A DNA stretch of 64,000 bases from Physcia stellaris (Eukaryota; Ascomycota; Lecanoromycetes; Caliciales; Physciaceae). The position numbers and the translations under genes are program-made. This document shows positions 1 to 11,312 of the stretch, piece by piece (within the stretch, counting starts at the first letter, position 1; each line of letters starts with the position of its first letter). The notes under the pieces were generated by a model, which was given only the letters and a program-made list of their open reading frames with translations, was not told the DNA's origin and did no database searches. The stretch is from assembly GCA_018902385.1 (NCBI GenBank), contig JABSSW010000004.1, positions 1,274,823 to 1,338,822 on the forward strand, in the 5' to 3' direction.

Positions 1-160
1 ACAACATTGATTTTTTAAATTTCGTTATATTTTCAAAAAAAATACAAATGCGAAGAAATAAAATCGATGTTATACAAAAATGATCGACGTTCAAAAACGT
101 ATCAAAAATTTTGAAATTTTTTGAATTGTGCAATTTTTATAAACGATTTATTAAAAATTT
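1..160. other. AT-rich, no gene seen
   Basis: Heavily mutated AT-rich sequence. No repeat, motif or coding segment is recognisable. It ends sharply at 161 where a GC-normal repeat begins. Confidence 0.6.
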
Positions 161-1345
161 CTATTGAAAGAATCATGAGTGACTATCATTCTATTGCTCT
201 GAATCTCGTTGTTCTAGTAAGTTACATGCAGGTGGGAGCACAAGAAGTGTGCGGATGCCAAGGCACTAGTTCCAACAAGGACGCACTAGTCCTGCTTTCG
301 TCAGGTTATACCAAGTGGATCCTGACTGCAGCACCTGCACAGCACACCTGCGGAGGCTGTATTTCCAACACTCCCCCACAGCAACCGCTTGTGCCACCTG
401 CCCTGTATCCTAACGAGCCCAGCCTGGAGCTTCCGTGCAAGCTCCCCAGCGATGTAACTCCCCAGCGATGTAACTCCCCAGCGATGTGGCCCCCAGCGAT
501 GTGACTCCCCCAGCGATGCATTGCCTGGAGCTTCCGAGCAAGCTCCCCCAACCTGGTATGACGTAGGTCCTAACGGGCTAGGCCATACACCGATGCGAAG
601 ACTGCAGAAACGAACGAATCGAGGTCCGATTACCTGTTGGCGTTCAGATGTGACGTAAGGCCGAAATGTAAGGCGTGCGACCGAGCATCTGAAGGATTGC
701 GACGTTCTGGGTTTCTCCATGAGGTAAAGCATCGATGTGAGATCCGGTACCTAGAATTGGATGGAAGGTATATCATGGAGCAAGTACCAATTGCCTGAGT
801 AGTGCGATATTGACGAGAGTGCGGGTCACACCATGATCTGGAAGCATCATTGTGGATTTCAGGGTTCTCAGGTACTTTTTGCGACATCAATGGTTCAATC
901 CTTATGTAATTTGGCTGTAGGAAGTCCATAAGGTATGCCAACGATGTGGGACAGACAGAAAATGGTCGAGAAATCGATAAGAAAGGAGTGTACCGATGTA
1001 AAGAGTGCAGATTCGGGCTTTTCGGTTCTGACTAAGTCCTGCCAGAGAATCAGGTCGATTAGTATGCGAAAAGGTCAGATATCTCCAGCACTATTTGTCC
1101 TTCTTGATCGAGTTCCTGCTCTGCAAGGCCGGGTATGTAATATGGCTGCATAGTACGCTCCCCCGAAGCGGTACTATGTGACTCTATCGAGTTCCGAGTG
1201 TGTAATGACTGGATAGTACGCTCCCCCGAAGCGGTACAATCTAGTCTGTTCCTTCTCTTCTAACAACTGTTCGTACAGTACGTCAAGTACGACGACTGTA
1301 CTCATTCTCTCTCTTTCGTATTTATCGGGCGACTAAGTCTCAAAA
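161..1345. repeat. Unmutated GC-normal interspersed repeat
   Basis: About 1.2 kb of balanced base composition, rich in CC, CT, AG and GG, set in AT-rich mutated DNA. Its first 210 bases have a gap-free, heavily C-to-T/G-to-A mutated relative at 3267-3476, so it is a dispersed repeat that has escaped mutation here. It contains a 16-bp minisatellite, two copies of a hairpin (GGAGCTT..AAGCTCC at 427-446 and 527-546), a 26-bp direct repeat beginning GATAGTACG/CATAGTACG (about 1150 and 1212), and a pyrimidine-rich stretch near 1245-1320. Open frames in it show no recognisable protein. It may be a solo LTR, a non-autonomous element or a subtelomeric repeat; the sequence does not decide this. Confidence 0.7.
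444..520. repeat. 16-bp minisatellite (CCCCAGCGATGTAACT), 5 copies
   Basis: Five head-to-tail copies of a 16-bp unit, with 15-17 bp spacing and small differences between copies. The array is flanked on both sides by near-identical 24-bp blocks (about 423-447 and 523-547), each of which can fold as a GGAGCTT/AAGCTCC hairpin. Overlapping open frames on both strands simply reflect the repeat. Confidence 0.85.
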
Positions 1346-2158
1346 ATAGTAAAAAAAGAAACAATTGATTAGTCGTGTTAGATCAAAACGAAATCACAAC
1401 AAAGATAAGTTTTTATCATATTCGTTAAACAATAAACAAACAAACAAAGCATACAACAACTTGTAAAACTTTTTCAAATCGATGATAGAACGAAAAAAAC
1501 GAAACATCGAATTCATTAAAACAACAACTTTTAGCTTTTTCAAATCGATCAACGATTAATAGAAAGAACGAGCGAGCAAACAAACAAACAACATGTTAAT
1601 TTTTTCAAAGTAATGATTTCGAAAAGATCAATACTTTTTCAAAGTAAAATGAAGAAAAACGAAACGTCAATAACGTTGTTTCATGAATATTTCATTATTT
1701 TCAACTTTGAAGACATTTGACATAACTCAATCGATAAATCGATAAATGACAAAACGTTTTTGACAATGTTTGCAAACAGAAAATGAACGCGAAAATGTCG
1801 AAAAAAGAAACGCATCGAAGCAAATCGAAAAAAAAAAATAAATGAAATCGAAAATCATCGCGAAATCGAAAATTGACGCGAAACGTTTTCGCGAACATGT
1901 GTTGATTCAAATGTTTCGAATTTGATCGATTTCGAAACAAATGAAATCGTCGCATGAAAATATGACGTAATGCGATTTTGTATGAAATCACATTTGTTTG
2001 CGAAATTGCATTTGTCAAAATCGCGAAAAGAAAGCGAGCGCATTTGATGTCGTTGCAAATCAAATGAATTCGACTTTTCAACGAATATGCGAAACAAATC
2101 GTTTACGATGAAATAAAATCTCGATGCAAAAGTTCGAGACGAAGTAGACGAGCAAATA
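1346..2158. other. Partly mutated DNA, no gene recognised
   Basis: Mostly AT-rich with scattered AG and CT left, so mutated less than sequence further right. A phrase of about 20 bp (ACTTTTTCAAATCGAT and relatives) recurs near 1470, 1530, 1600 and 1635, suggesting a decayed tandem repeat. Minus-strand frames at 1701-2081 and 1855-2187 overlap each other and resemble nothing known to me. Confidence 0.5.
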
Positions 2159-2485
2159 ATGTTTGCATTTTTCGAGAATTTGCACATCGATTTGAATGTC
2201 GCAATCGAAAAACGAGAAAGTTTCGATGCAACGACTGATCGTGAGACGATTTCTGTTCAAGATATCGACTTTCTTGATGTTGCAATCGACGAGAATTTTG
2301 ATGAAATAACTGATGACTCGATTATTGATTTCGATGATGCGTTTTCTGAACGTTCGCGTACAATTTCTGATGCGAGCATCGAGAGAAATAAGAATTTCGA
2401 CGACGAGAAAGATGAGAAAATTATCGATTCAGATGACGAAACAGAAAAAATAAAAAATAAAACAACAGACTCAACAGATTGTTGA
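2159..2485 (+). CDS. Hypothetical acidic protein fragment
   Basis: Open frame of 108 codons from an ATG. The preceding in-frame stop is about 40 bases upstream. The product is very acidic (runs such as DDSIID, DDEKDEK and DSDDETEK) and low in complexity, and has no recognisable domain. The region still holds AG and CT dinucleotides, so it is less mutated than its surroundings and may preserve a real coding fragment, such as an acidic tail of a decayed gene. It could also be a chance frame, because mutation of this kind removes few stop-free frames. No partner gene is visible nearby. Confidence 0.25.
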   Translation: MFAFFENLHIDLNVAIEKRESFDATTDRETISVQDIDFLDVAIDENFDEITDDSIIDFDDAFSERSRTISDASIERNKNFDDEKDEKIIDSDDETEKIKNKTTDSTDC

Positions 2486-3266
2486 GCAGACTGTTTCGAT
2501 TTTTTCGCATGTCGATTGCGAATATGTTCGTGTAACTTGATGTTGTTGTCAAATTTGATCGTTTTGCAACGTTTGCGACGTATATTTTCTCTGCTCGTTT
2601 TTGAGCTAATCGAGTTTTTTCTTTTGTTTTAATAATTTCTTCGTTTTCTGTTTGAGTTTGTTTTTGATTTTCGATTCATGTTTACGCATCAAATAATTCT
2701 CTTGTGCTTTTTTTGTTTGAACGAATCAAGCGCACTTTTGATTGATTTGATTCTGTTGATGTTGCTCGTACAAACATCGAAAATTTTGCGTTATTGACTT
2801 ATTCGCGAATATGTCATTGACTGAAATGCAAATGCATAGAAAAAAAAATCAAAAAAGAAAATCAGATGCGAATTCGGAAATGAACGATGCGAAACTCGCA
2901 AAAAAAATACGAATCGTCATTCTGACTGAGTGATAAATAGATTTCGCGTAGAAATTCGATATCGTAAATACGCGAATTCGTGACGAATTCGAAAGATGAA
3001 TGTTTCGAAAAGCTCGTAGATAAATGAATAGATAAATGTTATCGATGTAATTGAGAATGTATCAAGATATTGAATATTGCTCGATTGCAATTGAGTCGAT
3101 TTCTGATTTGACAAGATTGAATATTTCATTGAGTTGATATTGTTGTTGTATTGCAAATCTGTTGTATTTCGTGCGATTAATTACTATTGTTCATGACGTG
3201 TTTCGACATGTTGTTGCTGTAATTGATACTAAATGTAACGAAAACTGTTAATTCGATTCTCATAAT
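2486..3266. other. Partly mutated DNA, no gene recognised
   Basis: AT-rich sequence with residual CT and AG. The frames here are short and unrelated to any family I know. It ends at the mutated copy of the left-end repeat. Confidence 0.5.
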
Positions 3267-3476
3267 CTATTGAAAAAATCATGAATGATTATCATTCTAT
3301 TGCTCTGAATCTCGTTGTTTTAGTAAGTTACATGCAGATAAGAGCACAAAAAGTGTGCGAATGTCAAGACATTAATTTCAACAAAAACGCATTAATTTTG
3401 TTTTCGTCAAATTATATCAAGTGAATTTTGATTGCAACATTTGCACAACACATTTGCGAAAATTGTATTTTCAACA
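3267..3476. repeat. RIP-mutated copy of the head of the 161-1345 repeat
   Basis: Aligns without gaps to 161-370. I count 39 differences in 210 positions. Reading 161-370 as the unmutated form, every difference is C-to-T or G-to-A. Thirty-eight lie at CpT, CpC or their complements ApG and GpG, and one at TpG. Homology stops abruptly near 3476. This is the clearest direct record of the mutational process in the window. Confidence 0.9.
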
Positions 3477-4253
3477 ATTTCAATAAATTGACATTATTTT
3501 TAATTTTAATGTTAAAAAAATCAACAAAATTTTATTAAAAAAATTAAACGAAAACGTAATTCAAACAAAAATCGAAACAAAAATTACAACAAAAAACGAT
3601 TATCGAATGATTTTTTGATTTTCGAAATTTACGAAATTTTCAAACATTTACGAAATGCATTTTTAAAAATATTTATTTTATAATATTTCGATTCGATTAA
3701 ATTTATACGTTTGAAAATCGACGTTTCGAACAAAACAATAAATAAAATTTTTTGATAATTCGACGATCAAAATCATTGACATTCGATAATTTATTTTTTT
3801 AAAAAATTAAATTTAACGAAATGCAATTATGAAATTCACGACAAAAAATTTTTGATTATAATTTTCGCATTCAAACAATAACGTCATTATTTCGAAAAAA
3901 CGAAAAAACAAATATTCGTTTTGACGAATTATCGAAATTTCAATCGTTTTATAATCACAACGAAATTATCATTTCGAAAAATACGATGAACGTAAAAATT
4001 GTTTCGTTACAATTTCGTTATCGATTATCGTTTTGACAACAAAAATTTTGCAAACGATTTATTTCGACGATTTGATTATATAATCACAATTAAAAAAAAA
4101 TTAAAAATAATCGTTAAATTTTAACGCGTTTGCGACAATTTTTGCAATCGATTTCGAACGAATTTTAAATTTGCGTGAACGAAATTAAAACGACAATGTT
4201 CGAATTTAATAATGAAAAAAACAAATTTGCGAATGATTTTTTTGATTTTCAAA
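3477..4253. other. Heavily mutated DNA, no gene seen
   Basis: Nearly devoid of CC, CT, AG and GG. No protein family, repeat or RNA gene can be recognised. Confidence 0.6.
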
Positions 4254-4524
4254 AATTATATTGTTAAATGAATTCAAATTGAAATGATTTTCGTCGAATT
4301 TAAAAATTTTCGACATTTTGAAATTTTTTTCAATTATTTCGATTATTTCGTTATATCAAACGCAATTTTCAAAATGAAATTATAATTTTGTTTATAAAAA
4401 TCTTTTTTTTATATTTGATTTACAATTTAAATTTAATTATAATATATTATATATTCAATGTTAAAAAGTATTTTATTACGTAATATTGCGACAATCAAAA
4501 TTTATTCAAATAATGTTTTTTCAC
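4254..4524. repeat. Dispersed repeat R1, copy a
   Basis: About 270 bp, matching 11308-11581 almost colinearly, starting ATTATATTGTT and ending TTCAAATAATGTTTTTTCA. It is non-coding as far as visible. Copy a is followed within a few bases by the constant box of palindrome element P1. Copy b interrupts the first helicase copy. Its right edge (TTCA) and left edge are sharp, which suggests a small mobile element or a solo LTR, but no clear target duplication is visible. Confidence 0.7.
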
Positions 4525-4530
4525 ATTTTT

Positions 4531-4760
4531 TAACATTCATTTTAACGATAATCGATATCGATTATCAATTGATTTTGATAAATGAAATTAAAATTAACTA
4601 AATTCATTATCAACAAAAAAAATTTTGTTGATAATGAATCGAGTTTTCAATGAATAATGTTCGTATCAAAAATCTGAAATCAGATTTGAAATTTACGCAA
4701 AATTTTCATCAAAATACACATACATTATGACTCGATCGAATTAACGTCTGATTTTTTAAA
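4531..4760. repeat. Palindrome/hairpin element P1
   Basis: A constant 16-bp box (TAACATTCATTTTAAC, 4531-4546) is followed directly by a perfect 20-bp palindrome (4547-4566; half site GATAATCGAT). About 36 bp later there is a 17-bp inverted repeat with a 4-base loop (4602-4618 and 4623-4639; arm begins ATTCATTATC). The next 120 bp match the constant part of the roughly 183-bp satellite (AATCTGAAATCAGATTTGAAATTTACG), ending in decayed sequence. The same layout with a different palindrome sequence recurs at 7621 and 43831. Only one satellite unit follows here. Confidence 0.8.
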
Positions 4761-7600
4761 AATTTTTGAAACTTTTTTTGAAACGAAAACGTCGAAAAAT
4801 GTTCGATTGATTTCGACGCTCGAAATCGATTTCGAGTCGTTTAATCAAATAGTCAAAATCATTGTTTTTCATTGTTTCAAATCAACAAAAATTCGTCAAA
4901 AACAAATTTCAAACGATTGAAATTTGTTTTAAATCGTTCATTGTTGATTCAAAATTTACATTTGAAATATTTAATTGTTTTAAAATGTTTCAAAATTCAT
5001 CAAATTGTTTTCGTATTTTCAACAATTTTGTTTATTGAACGTTTTTATGTTTTTTTCATGTTGTTTCGTGCGCGTTATGTATCATTTTGTATTTTCGTTT
5101 CTTTAATGATTTTTTCATTTATGTCATTTTTTTCGTTTTGAATATTTATATCGTTTTTTTCATTTTGAATATTTATATCGTTTTTTTATTTGATTATTCA
5201 TATCGTTTTTTCTGTTTTGAATATTTATATCGTTTTTTTTAATTTGAATATTTATAACGTCATTTCGATTTTTGAATCATTGACAATTTATATTGTTTTT
5301 GTAATATTAAATTTGTTTTATTTTTCTCATTTCGCGCACGTTTTGAATTTTTTGTTTTACGATGATCGTTAACGCAATTTTTATCATTGTATTTATTAAT
5401 TCGTATTAAATTATTAATTAAATTTTAATTGATTGTTTTTTTTAAACACGAAATGCAAAATTTTTATTCAATATATATTAAATCGTTTTCATCATCACAT
5501 TATTTCGCATCGTTATTGATTTTTCGAAATATTTTTTATAATTTATTTGCAATTTTTTTTTCATTGAATTGTAATTTTCATTTGTTTTGATAAATCAGAA
5601 TTTTCGATGCAAAATATATTTAAATATTTTTTCGTTTTGTATATTCATTTTTTTACATCATGTTTATCAATTCAAATCGTACGAAAACGTTCATTTTTGA
5701 TTGTTTTGTTGTTCAATAAAATGATAAATTTCATTTTTTTCGACGATTCGATTTCAAAATTTGCGTTTTTTATATTTTGTTATTTATGATTGAACAATAA
5801 ACACATTGACATCGCATGTGTGAATTCGATTTATCAATTTTTCAACACGTTTTTTAGTTTTTTCGTTTTCGTATGAAATTCGTTTTTTTTTATTTCGCGT
5901 TGTTTTTTTTGTTTTCAATGAATCGACATTTGAATTTTCGACAATTGATATCACGCGATCATTGTTTGTAGAAAATTTAAAAACGAAACGACATTTTGAA
6001 ATCGTGTCAAATTTTTTTTTCAAAAAACATGATATGATTTTGTTGTAATTGACATTAATATTTCGATTGACGATTTCATCGATTAAATTCGAATTATTAA
6101 TATCAATTTGACAATTGTTGAACGTAAAAATTCGTAAAACAATTTTTTTGTTGTTTCGCAAAATTTTGATTGTTTCGATCGAATAATCACATTTTAATGA
6201 AATGATTTTTGATGTTTCATTGTTTTTTGCGTTAATTGTGATTCGATTTTAAATTTTGTTTTGAAAATATTTGCAAATTTCGTTTTAAATTTGAAAATTC
6301 AAATTTTTTCATGTTAATATGTAAAATTCGTAATTGTTTATTGCATATCAATATTTTAAAAAATCGAAACGACGTGTATTATATTTTTCATTGTCAAATT
6401 TTCGAATATCATGTTTGTTTTTTTGTCATTCGCAAAGAATTTTCTAATCGCATAATATATGATTGTAATTACAAAAAATGTTATAACAAAACGAAATTTA
6501 TTAAATATGTTTTTGATGTACATTTGAAAATCGAAATCATTTTTGAAATTTTTGAAAAACAAATCGTAAATCGCGATGATTATAATATCGATTATAAATG
6601 ATATAAATTACACAAACATTTGTAAATTTGTATCATGATTGTTGACACGCAATTATTTATTCTCGATTCAAAATTCTTATAATTAAAACGAATGAAAACA
6701 TGATTGTGTAACAATTTTGCAATCAATTGATGAAAATTGACAATGATTTCGATTTTATAATACGAAATCATTATGTTTTTGATTTTGTAAATTGCATTAA
6801 ATCGAAAAACGTCGATTGAATCGTACATTTGTGTTGAAATTAATATATTTGCATATATTCGACGTAAATAATTTTACGATTCGCGTTTCGAAATTTTGCG
6901 ATACATTTATAATTTTCGAATGTCGTTTTATGTTGCGTTCAAACATTCGTTTGTATTTTTGTTACATTTTCAAAATAAAATCGTTGATCGCATTGAGATT
7001 ATATTTTGTTCAAATATTTAATTTGATTTTGATACATTCATTGAATATTAATGTTTGAAAATAAAAAAAAATTCGTTTCATCAAATTTGCATGTTCATCA
7101 TTAAAGAAATTTTTTTTGTTTTTTCGTCGTTTGATGATTTTTCAACATCATCGTGTAATCGAAATTTCGTTCGAACATTCATGTGACAAATAATTTTGTC
7201 GAAAAAAATATCGATTTATATCATGTCGATATTTTCGATTGTTCGTTTTTAATAAAAAAATGAATTCGTTTGATCTGTTTCGATTTAATGACGATTTTTT
7301 TTCACGATCGATGTAAAAATGTTTGAAATATTAATTAATATCGAAATTTTAAATTGTAAATGATTTAATACATTGTTTGATATTTTTTGAATAATATGAT
7401 TTACAATAATGATCAAACGTCGTTTTGATGTGATATTCATATTCTTTTTTGAATTTTTATTGTTGTTGTCGTTTTTTGTATCGATTTTGTCGTTCGATAT
7501 ATTTTTGAAATTATTCGAAATAATTTTGCGTTTTTGAATGATTTTTTTTGTTTTTTTTCTGTTGTATTGTTTAGATGTATTTTATTATATGCGTGCAAAT
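4761..7600. other. Heavily mutated DNA, no gene recognised
   Basis: Long open frames exist on both strands, for example 5784-6161 minus (lysine-rich, 125 codons) and 6311-6601 plus (with C-x4-C and a downstream histidine, faintly like a zinc finger). Their openness is expected when stop-creating CpA is spared, and I recognise no family. About 5130-5260 holds four or five copies of a roughly 32-bp unit (TTTGAATATTTATATCG). The region probably consists of decayed transposons. Confidence 0.5.
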
Positions 7601-7620
7601 GATTAATTTGTTTTTAAATT

Positions 7621-8420
7621 TAACATTTATTTTAACGGAAGTGATGCATCACTTTCAACCGATTTGATGAATGAAATTAGAATTACTTAGCTTCACTTTC
7701 AATCACTAGAGAATCTGTTGAAAGTGAAGTCGTTTCTCGATGAATATTGCATTTATCGAAAATCTGAAACCAGTTCTGAAATCTACGTAAAAAATGAAGT
7801 TAAAAAGACATATGGTTTGTCCGGATCGGGTTAGCGACTAATTTGTTACGAATTTTTCAAATTTTGTTCACTCGAAATTTCTCGAAGTCTCGAGATTTGG
7901 TTGGAAGTGAAGTCGTTTCTCGATGAATGATACACGTATCAAAAATTTGAAACCAGTTCTGAAATTTACGTAAAAAACAGAATTGAAAAGTGATAAGATT
8001 GGGCCGAATCGGGCTAGCGACTAATTTGTTACGAGTTTTTCAAATTGAAAACTTCGAGATTTGATTGAAAATGAAGTCGATTCTCGATGAATATTACACG
8101 TATCGAAAATCTAAAATCAGTTCTGAAATTTACGTAAAAAATGTTATTGAAAAGTGATGAGGTTGGATCGAATCGGGCTAGCGACTAATTTGTTACGAAT
8201 TTTGAAAATTTTGAACTCGTAAATTTTTCGAAATTTCGACTTTTAATTGAACGTGAAGTCATTTCTCGATGAAAATTACACGTATCGAAATTCTAAAATC
8301 AATTATGAAATTTTCGTGAAAAATGAAATTAAAAAGTGATAAAATTGAAATTAATCACATTAACGATTAATTTTATACGAATTTTTGAAATTTTCGTCGA
8401 AAAAATGATTCGAATATCGA
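7621..8420. repeat. Palindrome/hairpin element P2 with ~183-bp satellite
   Basis: The constant box (7621-7636) is followed by a 20-bp palindrome with one mismatch (7637-7656; right half CATCACTTTC). Then comes a hairpin with perfect 12-bp arms (7691-7702 and 7718-7729; arm TTGAAAGTGAAG). The right arm starts the first satellite unit. Further units repeat a related word at 7903 (GGAAGTGAAG), 8067 (GAAAATGAAG) and 8249 (GAACGTGAAG), spaced 183, 164 and 182 bp. Each word precedes the constant TTTCTCGATGAATATT segment. Later units are progressively more mutated. It lies about 1.9 kb upstream of the first helicase copy, on the same side as P3 relative to the second copy. Confidence 0.85.
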
Positions 8421-9129
8421 ATTTTCTTGCGTACAATTGATTTAAAAATTGACGTAAAATTTGACAATTTTATGAAAAAAAAAACGTTATTGAAATTGCT
8501 ATTAAAATTGATATATAAATTGTAAATAAAAGAAAATTAACATGTTATCATTGTATATTAAAAATAAATTAATAATTTAAATCAATATAATTCGAATTTC
8601 AAATTTACATTGTATTTCGAAAAATTATTGAATTTTATGATCACAAATTCTCAAAATAATTTTCTTGTTCGTTCGAAAATGAAATAAATTTCTATAACAA
8701 TTAAAATTTTATAATTTTTAATACAAATTATTGATCATTTACATTAAATCGTTTGTATTCACGAATGATAATTTTATTCAATCGTTTTTTATCGTTTTCG
8801 TCGTCATAAACAATATTTATTCAAAAATAATTTTCGATATTTTGTTTTGATTTAAGCAAATAAATCAAAAATTCGTCATTGATTATAAAATTTGAATCAA
8901 TAAAATCAACAAAATATGTTTCGAAATCGTCAATTGTTGTAAAGTAATTGTTAGAATTTTCGTGTACAAAAATCGACATATTTATGTTGAATAATAAATA
9001 TATTCATTGTATGATGAATTTTGATTGAATAAATGATTTGAATCAACAAAAAAAATAAACGTGAAATGATGATTGTTTAAATAAACATGAAAATTCATTC
9101 AAAAATAAAATTAATTCATAAATAAATAT
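8421..9129. other. AT-rich spacer
   Basis: Heavily mutated sequence between the P2 satellite and the 14-mer array. No gene, RNA or repeat is recognised. Confidence 0.5.
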
Positions 9130-9745
9130 TTTTATTCATGTACGAATAAATTGAATATTATTTACAATAGAAATTTATTTATGCACGATTAAATAAATAT
9201 TCATGCACGAATATAATTTAATTGATGCACGAATAAAATTTATTTAATACACGAGTAAAATTTAATTTATGCACGAATAAAATTTAATTCATACACGAAT
9301 AAAATTTATTTGATGCATGAATATAATTTAATTTATACACGAATATAATTTAATTCATGCACGAATATAATTTAATTTATGCACGATTAAAAATTATAAT
9401 AATAAAAATAAATATTCATGCACGAATAAATTTAATAATTCTAACAATACAAATTAACTTTTACACGAATCAATTTAATTCACGCACGAATAAAAAAATA
9501 TTCGTGCATAAATAAATAAATATTCGTGCATGAACAAAAAAATATTCGTGCATAAATAAATAAATATTCATGCACGAATAAATTTAATAATTTTAACAAT
9601 ACAAATTAATTTTTACACGAATCAATTTAATTCACGCACGAATAAATAAATATTCGTGCATAAATAAATAAATATTCGTGCATAAACAAAAAAATATTCG
9701 TGCATAAATAAATAAATATTCATGCACGAATAAATTTAATAAATT
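9130..9745. repeat. 14-mer array in both orientations, copy 1
   Basis: Many copies of ATTCATGCACGAAT and of its exact reverse complement ATTCGTGCATGAAT (or one-base variants), separated by AATAAATAAAT or TTTAATTT. Neighbouring copies in opposite orientation can pair, giving a cruciform-prone tract. The same array occupies 44940-45490, again just upstream of a helicase copy, so it belongs to the promoter or 5' region of that gene family. Confidence 0.85.
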
Positions 9746-9835
9746 CAATAATAAAATTTTAATTTTTTTGCAATATATAAACAACGAAATTTTCTTTGTA
9801 ATTTTTTTTCAATCATTCACATTTTTTACATTTTC

Positions 9836-10060
9836 ACATATTTACACACGAAACATACACACGATACACATATTCGCAACAAATATACAAAATATACACA
9901 CGAAACACACATACGACATATATATTCAAACGATATACACAAAACACAAACACGAAACACACGCACGAAATATACACAAACAACATATTCACAACACATA
10001 TACACGTATAACGTTTACACGTATTACATACGCGAAATACAATTCAAATATAAAAAAAAT
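9836..10060. repeat. ACA-rich asymmetric tract, copy 1
   Basis: Nearly G- and T-poor top strand made of CACACGAAACATACACACG-like phrases with 7-12 bp quasi-repeats. The matching tract at 45590-45795 lies in the same position upstream of the second helicase copy. The 107-codon frame through it (9768-10091) is low in complexity and not a believable protein. It may be the transcribed leader or promoter of the helicase gene. Confidence 0.7.
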
Positions 10061-10103
10061 TTTCAACGTTAAATTTATTTCAATTTGTTAATTTGTTTTT
10101 TGT

Positions 10104-10278
10104 TTGTTTTTTCAATTGTTTTTTCATTGTTGCTTTATTGCTTTATTGTTATATTGTTTTATTGTTTTTTGTTTATTGTTTATTGTTTTATTGTTTTATT
10201 GTTTTATTGCTTTATTGTTTTATTGTTTTATTGTTTTATTGTTTTATTGTTTTATTGTTTTATTGTTTTATTGTTTAC
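10104..10278. repeat. TTTTATTG microsatellite, copy 1
   Basis: An 8-bp unit, TTTTATTG, repeated about twenty times with occasional interruptions. All three forward frames are open because the unit contains no stop in the forward direction; none is a gene. It ends about 45 bases before the ATG of the helicase copy. The equivalent tract at 45880-45975 is shorter and contains TTTTGACTTTATTG variants. Confidence 0.85.
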
Positions 10279-10322
10279 GTTCTTATTTCTATTTGTTTCA
10301 TTAAAAAAAACAATTTTTGAAA

Positions 10323-11312
10323 ATGTCTTTTTACGATATTAACAATTCTAACGTTATTGACAACGTTCAACAAATTAACGATTTTCTTTATTACAATGAA
10401 AAAGTCAAAATTGTTTTTTGTACAAAATGTCACGTCGTTATAAACAACGAAAATAACGACAAATCGATTATTCATTTCAATTTTAACGTTCAACATCGAA
10501 ATTTAATTTTCAACGAGAAAAAAACAATTATCAACGAATTGAAAAAATATTCATTTGTTTCAACGAAAGATATTCAAATTTCGAAAAATTTCAAACATTT
10601 TTTTTCGTTTTTATACACATATAACGACGTTTTTTCGTGTAAATATTGTTCGTATGTTGTACGAAACAACAAAACAATGCGTATACATTGTAACAAAAAA
10701 CATAAATTCAAAAATACGATTCATTCAACAAAATCGTTTTACGATTCGAATATTCACGCACAAATTTTTACAACAAATCGATATCGAAAATATTTCGCTG
10801 TTTTATTCAATGACAATCAAATTAACGATACACGTCAAAATTCAACGTTACAAACAAAATTTACAAACAACGAAACAAATCAAATTAACGAATATAATTA
10901 ACAATTAAACGATATCAAAATGCAATCAATTTAACGAAACGAAACGACGCAATTCAAAAAATACAATTTGTTTTTACAACAATCATATTTTCACGAATAT
11001 TTCGAAAACAAAAATATTGACGATTTAATACAATTTGTCAATACAAAATTCTTGAAACAACACGAACAATTACGTCGTTTACACGAATTAACGTTTGAAT
11101 TCGCAATCGAATCAAACGAATTAATTCAAAAATTCGATATTCGATTAAAACAATTGTTACATACAAATAAAGCAATCGATATTGCTTTACATAACAAAAA
11201 AATGAATTCGTTTCAAAAATTACAAAATACGTTGTCAATTAAAAATTATTATTCGACGTTTGCAAATTTAATTTGTTATATTTATTATTCAATCGAAATT
11301 GAAAAATCAAAT
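10323..11312 (+). pseudogene. Telomere-linked-type helicase, N-terminal fragment (copy 1)
   Basis: This matches the first third of the helicase at 46009-50203 along its whole length. The start is the ATG at 10323 (MSFYDINNSN), shared with copy 2; a TTG-initiated extension six bases upstream is not needed. Two zinc-binding motifs are visible. One is C-x2-C at residues 33-36 followed by histidines near residue 51. The other is a C2H2 finger of the form C-x2-C-x12-H-x4-H (CKYCSYVV..). The pattern recalls the OrsD-type zinc domain often fused to fungal RecQ-like helicases; that link is from memory of the family. Two in-frame TAA codons (10899-10901 and about 10932) replace CAA codons of copy 2, a rare CpA change here. 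The reading frame is otherwise unbroken. Homology stops at about 11312, where repeat R1 begins, so all helicase motifs are missing. It is more mutated than copy 2. Confidence 0.85.

Noticed and set aside
6311-6601. C2H2 zinc finger in a 96-codon frame
   Set aside because: Only C-x4-C and one histidine are present, and the frame is Gly/Pro-free mutated DNA without other support.
10085-10342. Three overlapping hydrophobic open frames (FYCFIVLL repeats) resembling membrane proteins
   Set aside because: They are translations of the TTTTATTG microsatellite; every forward frame is open for that reason.
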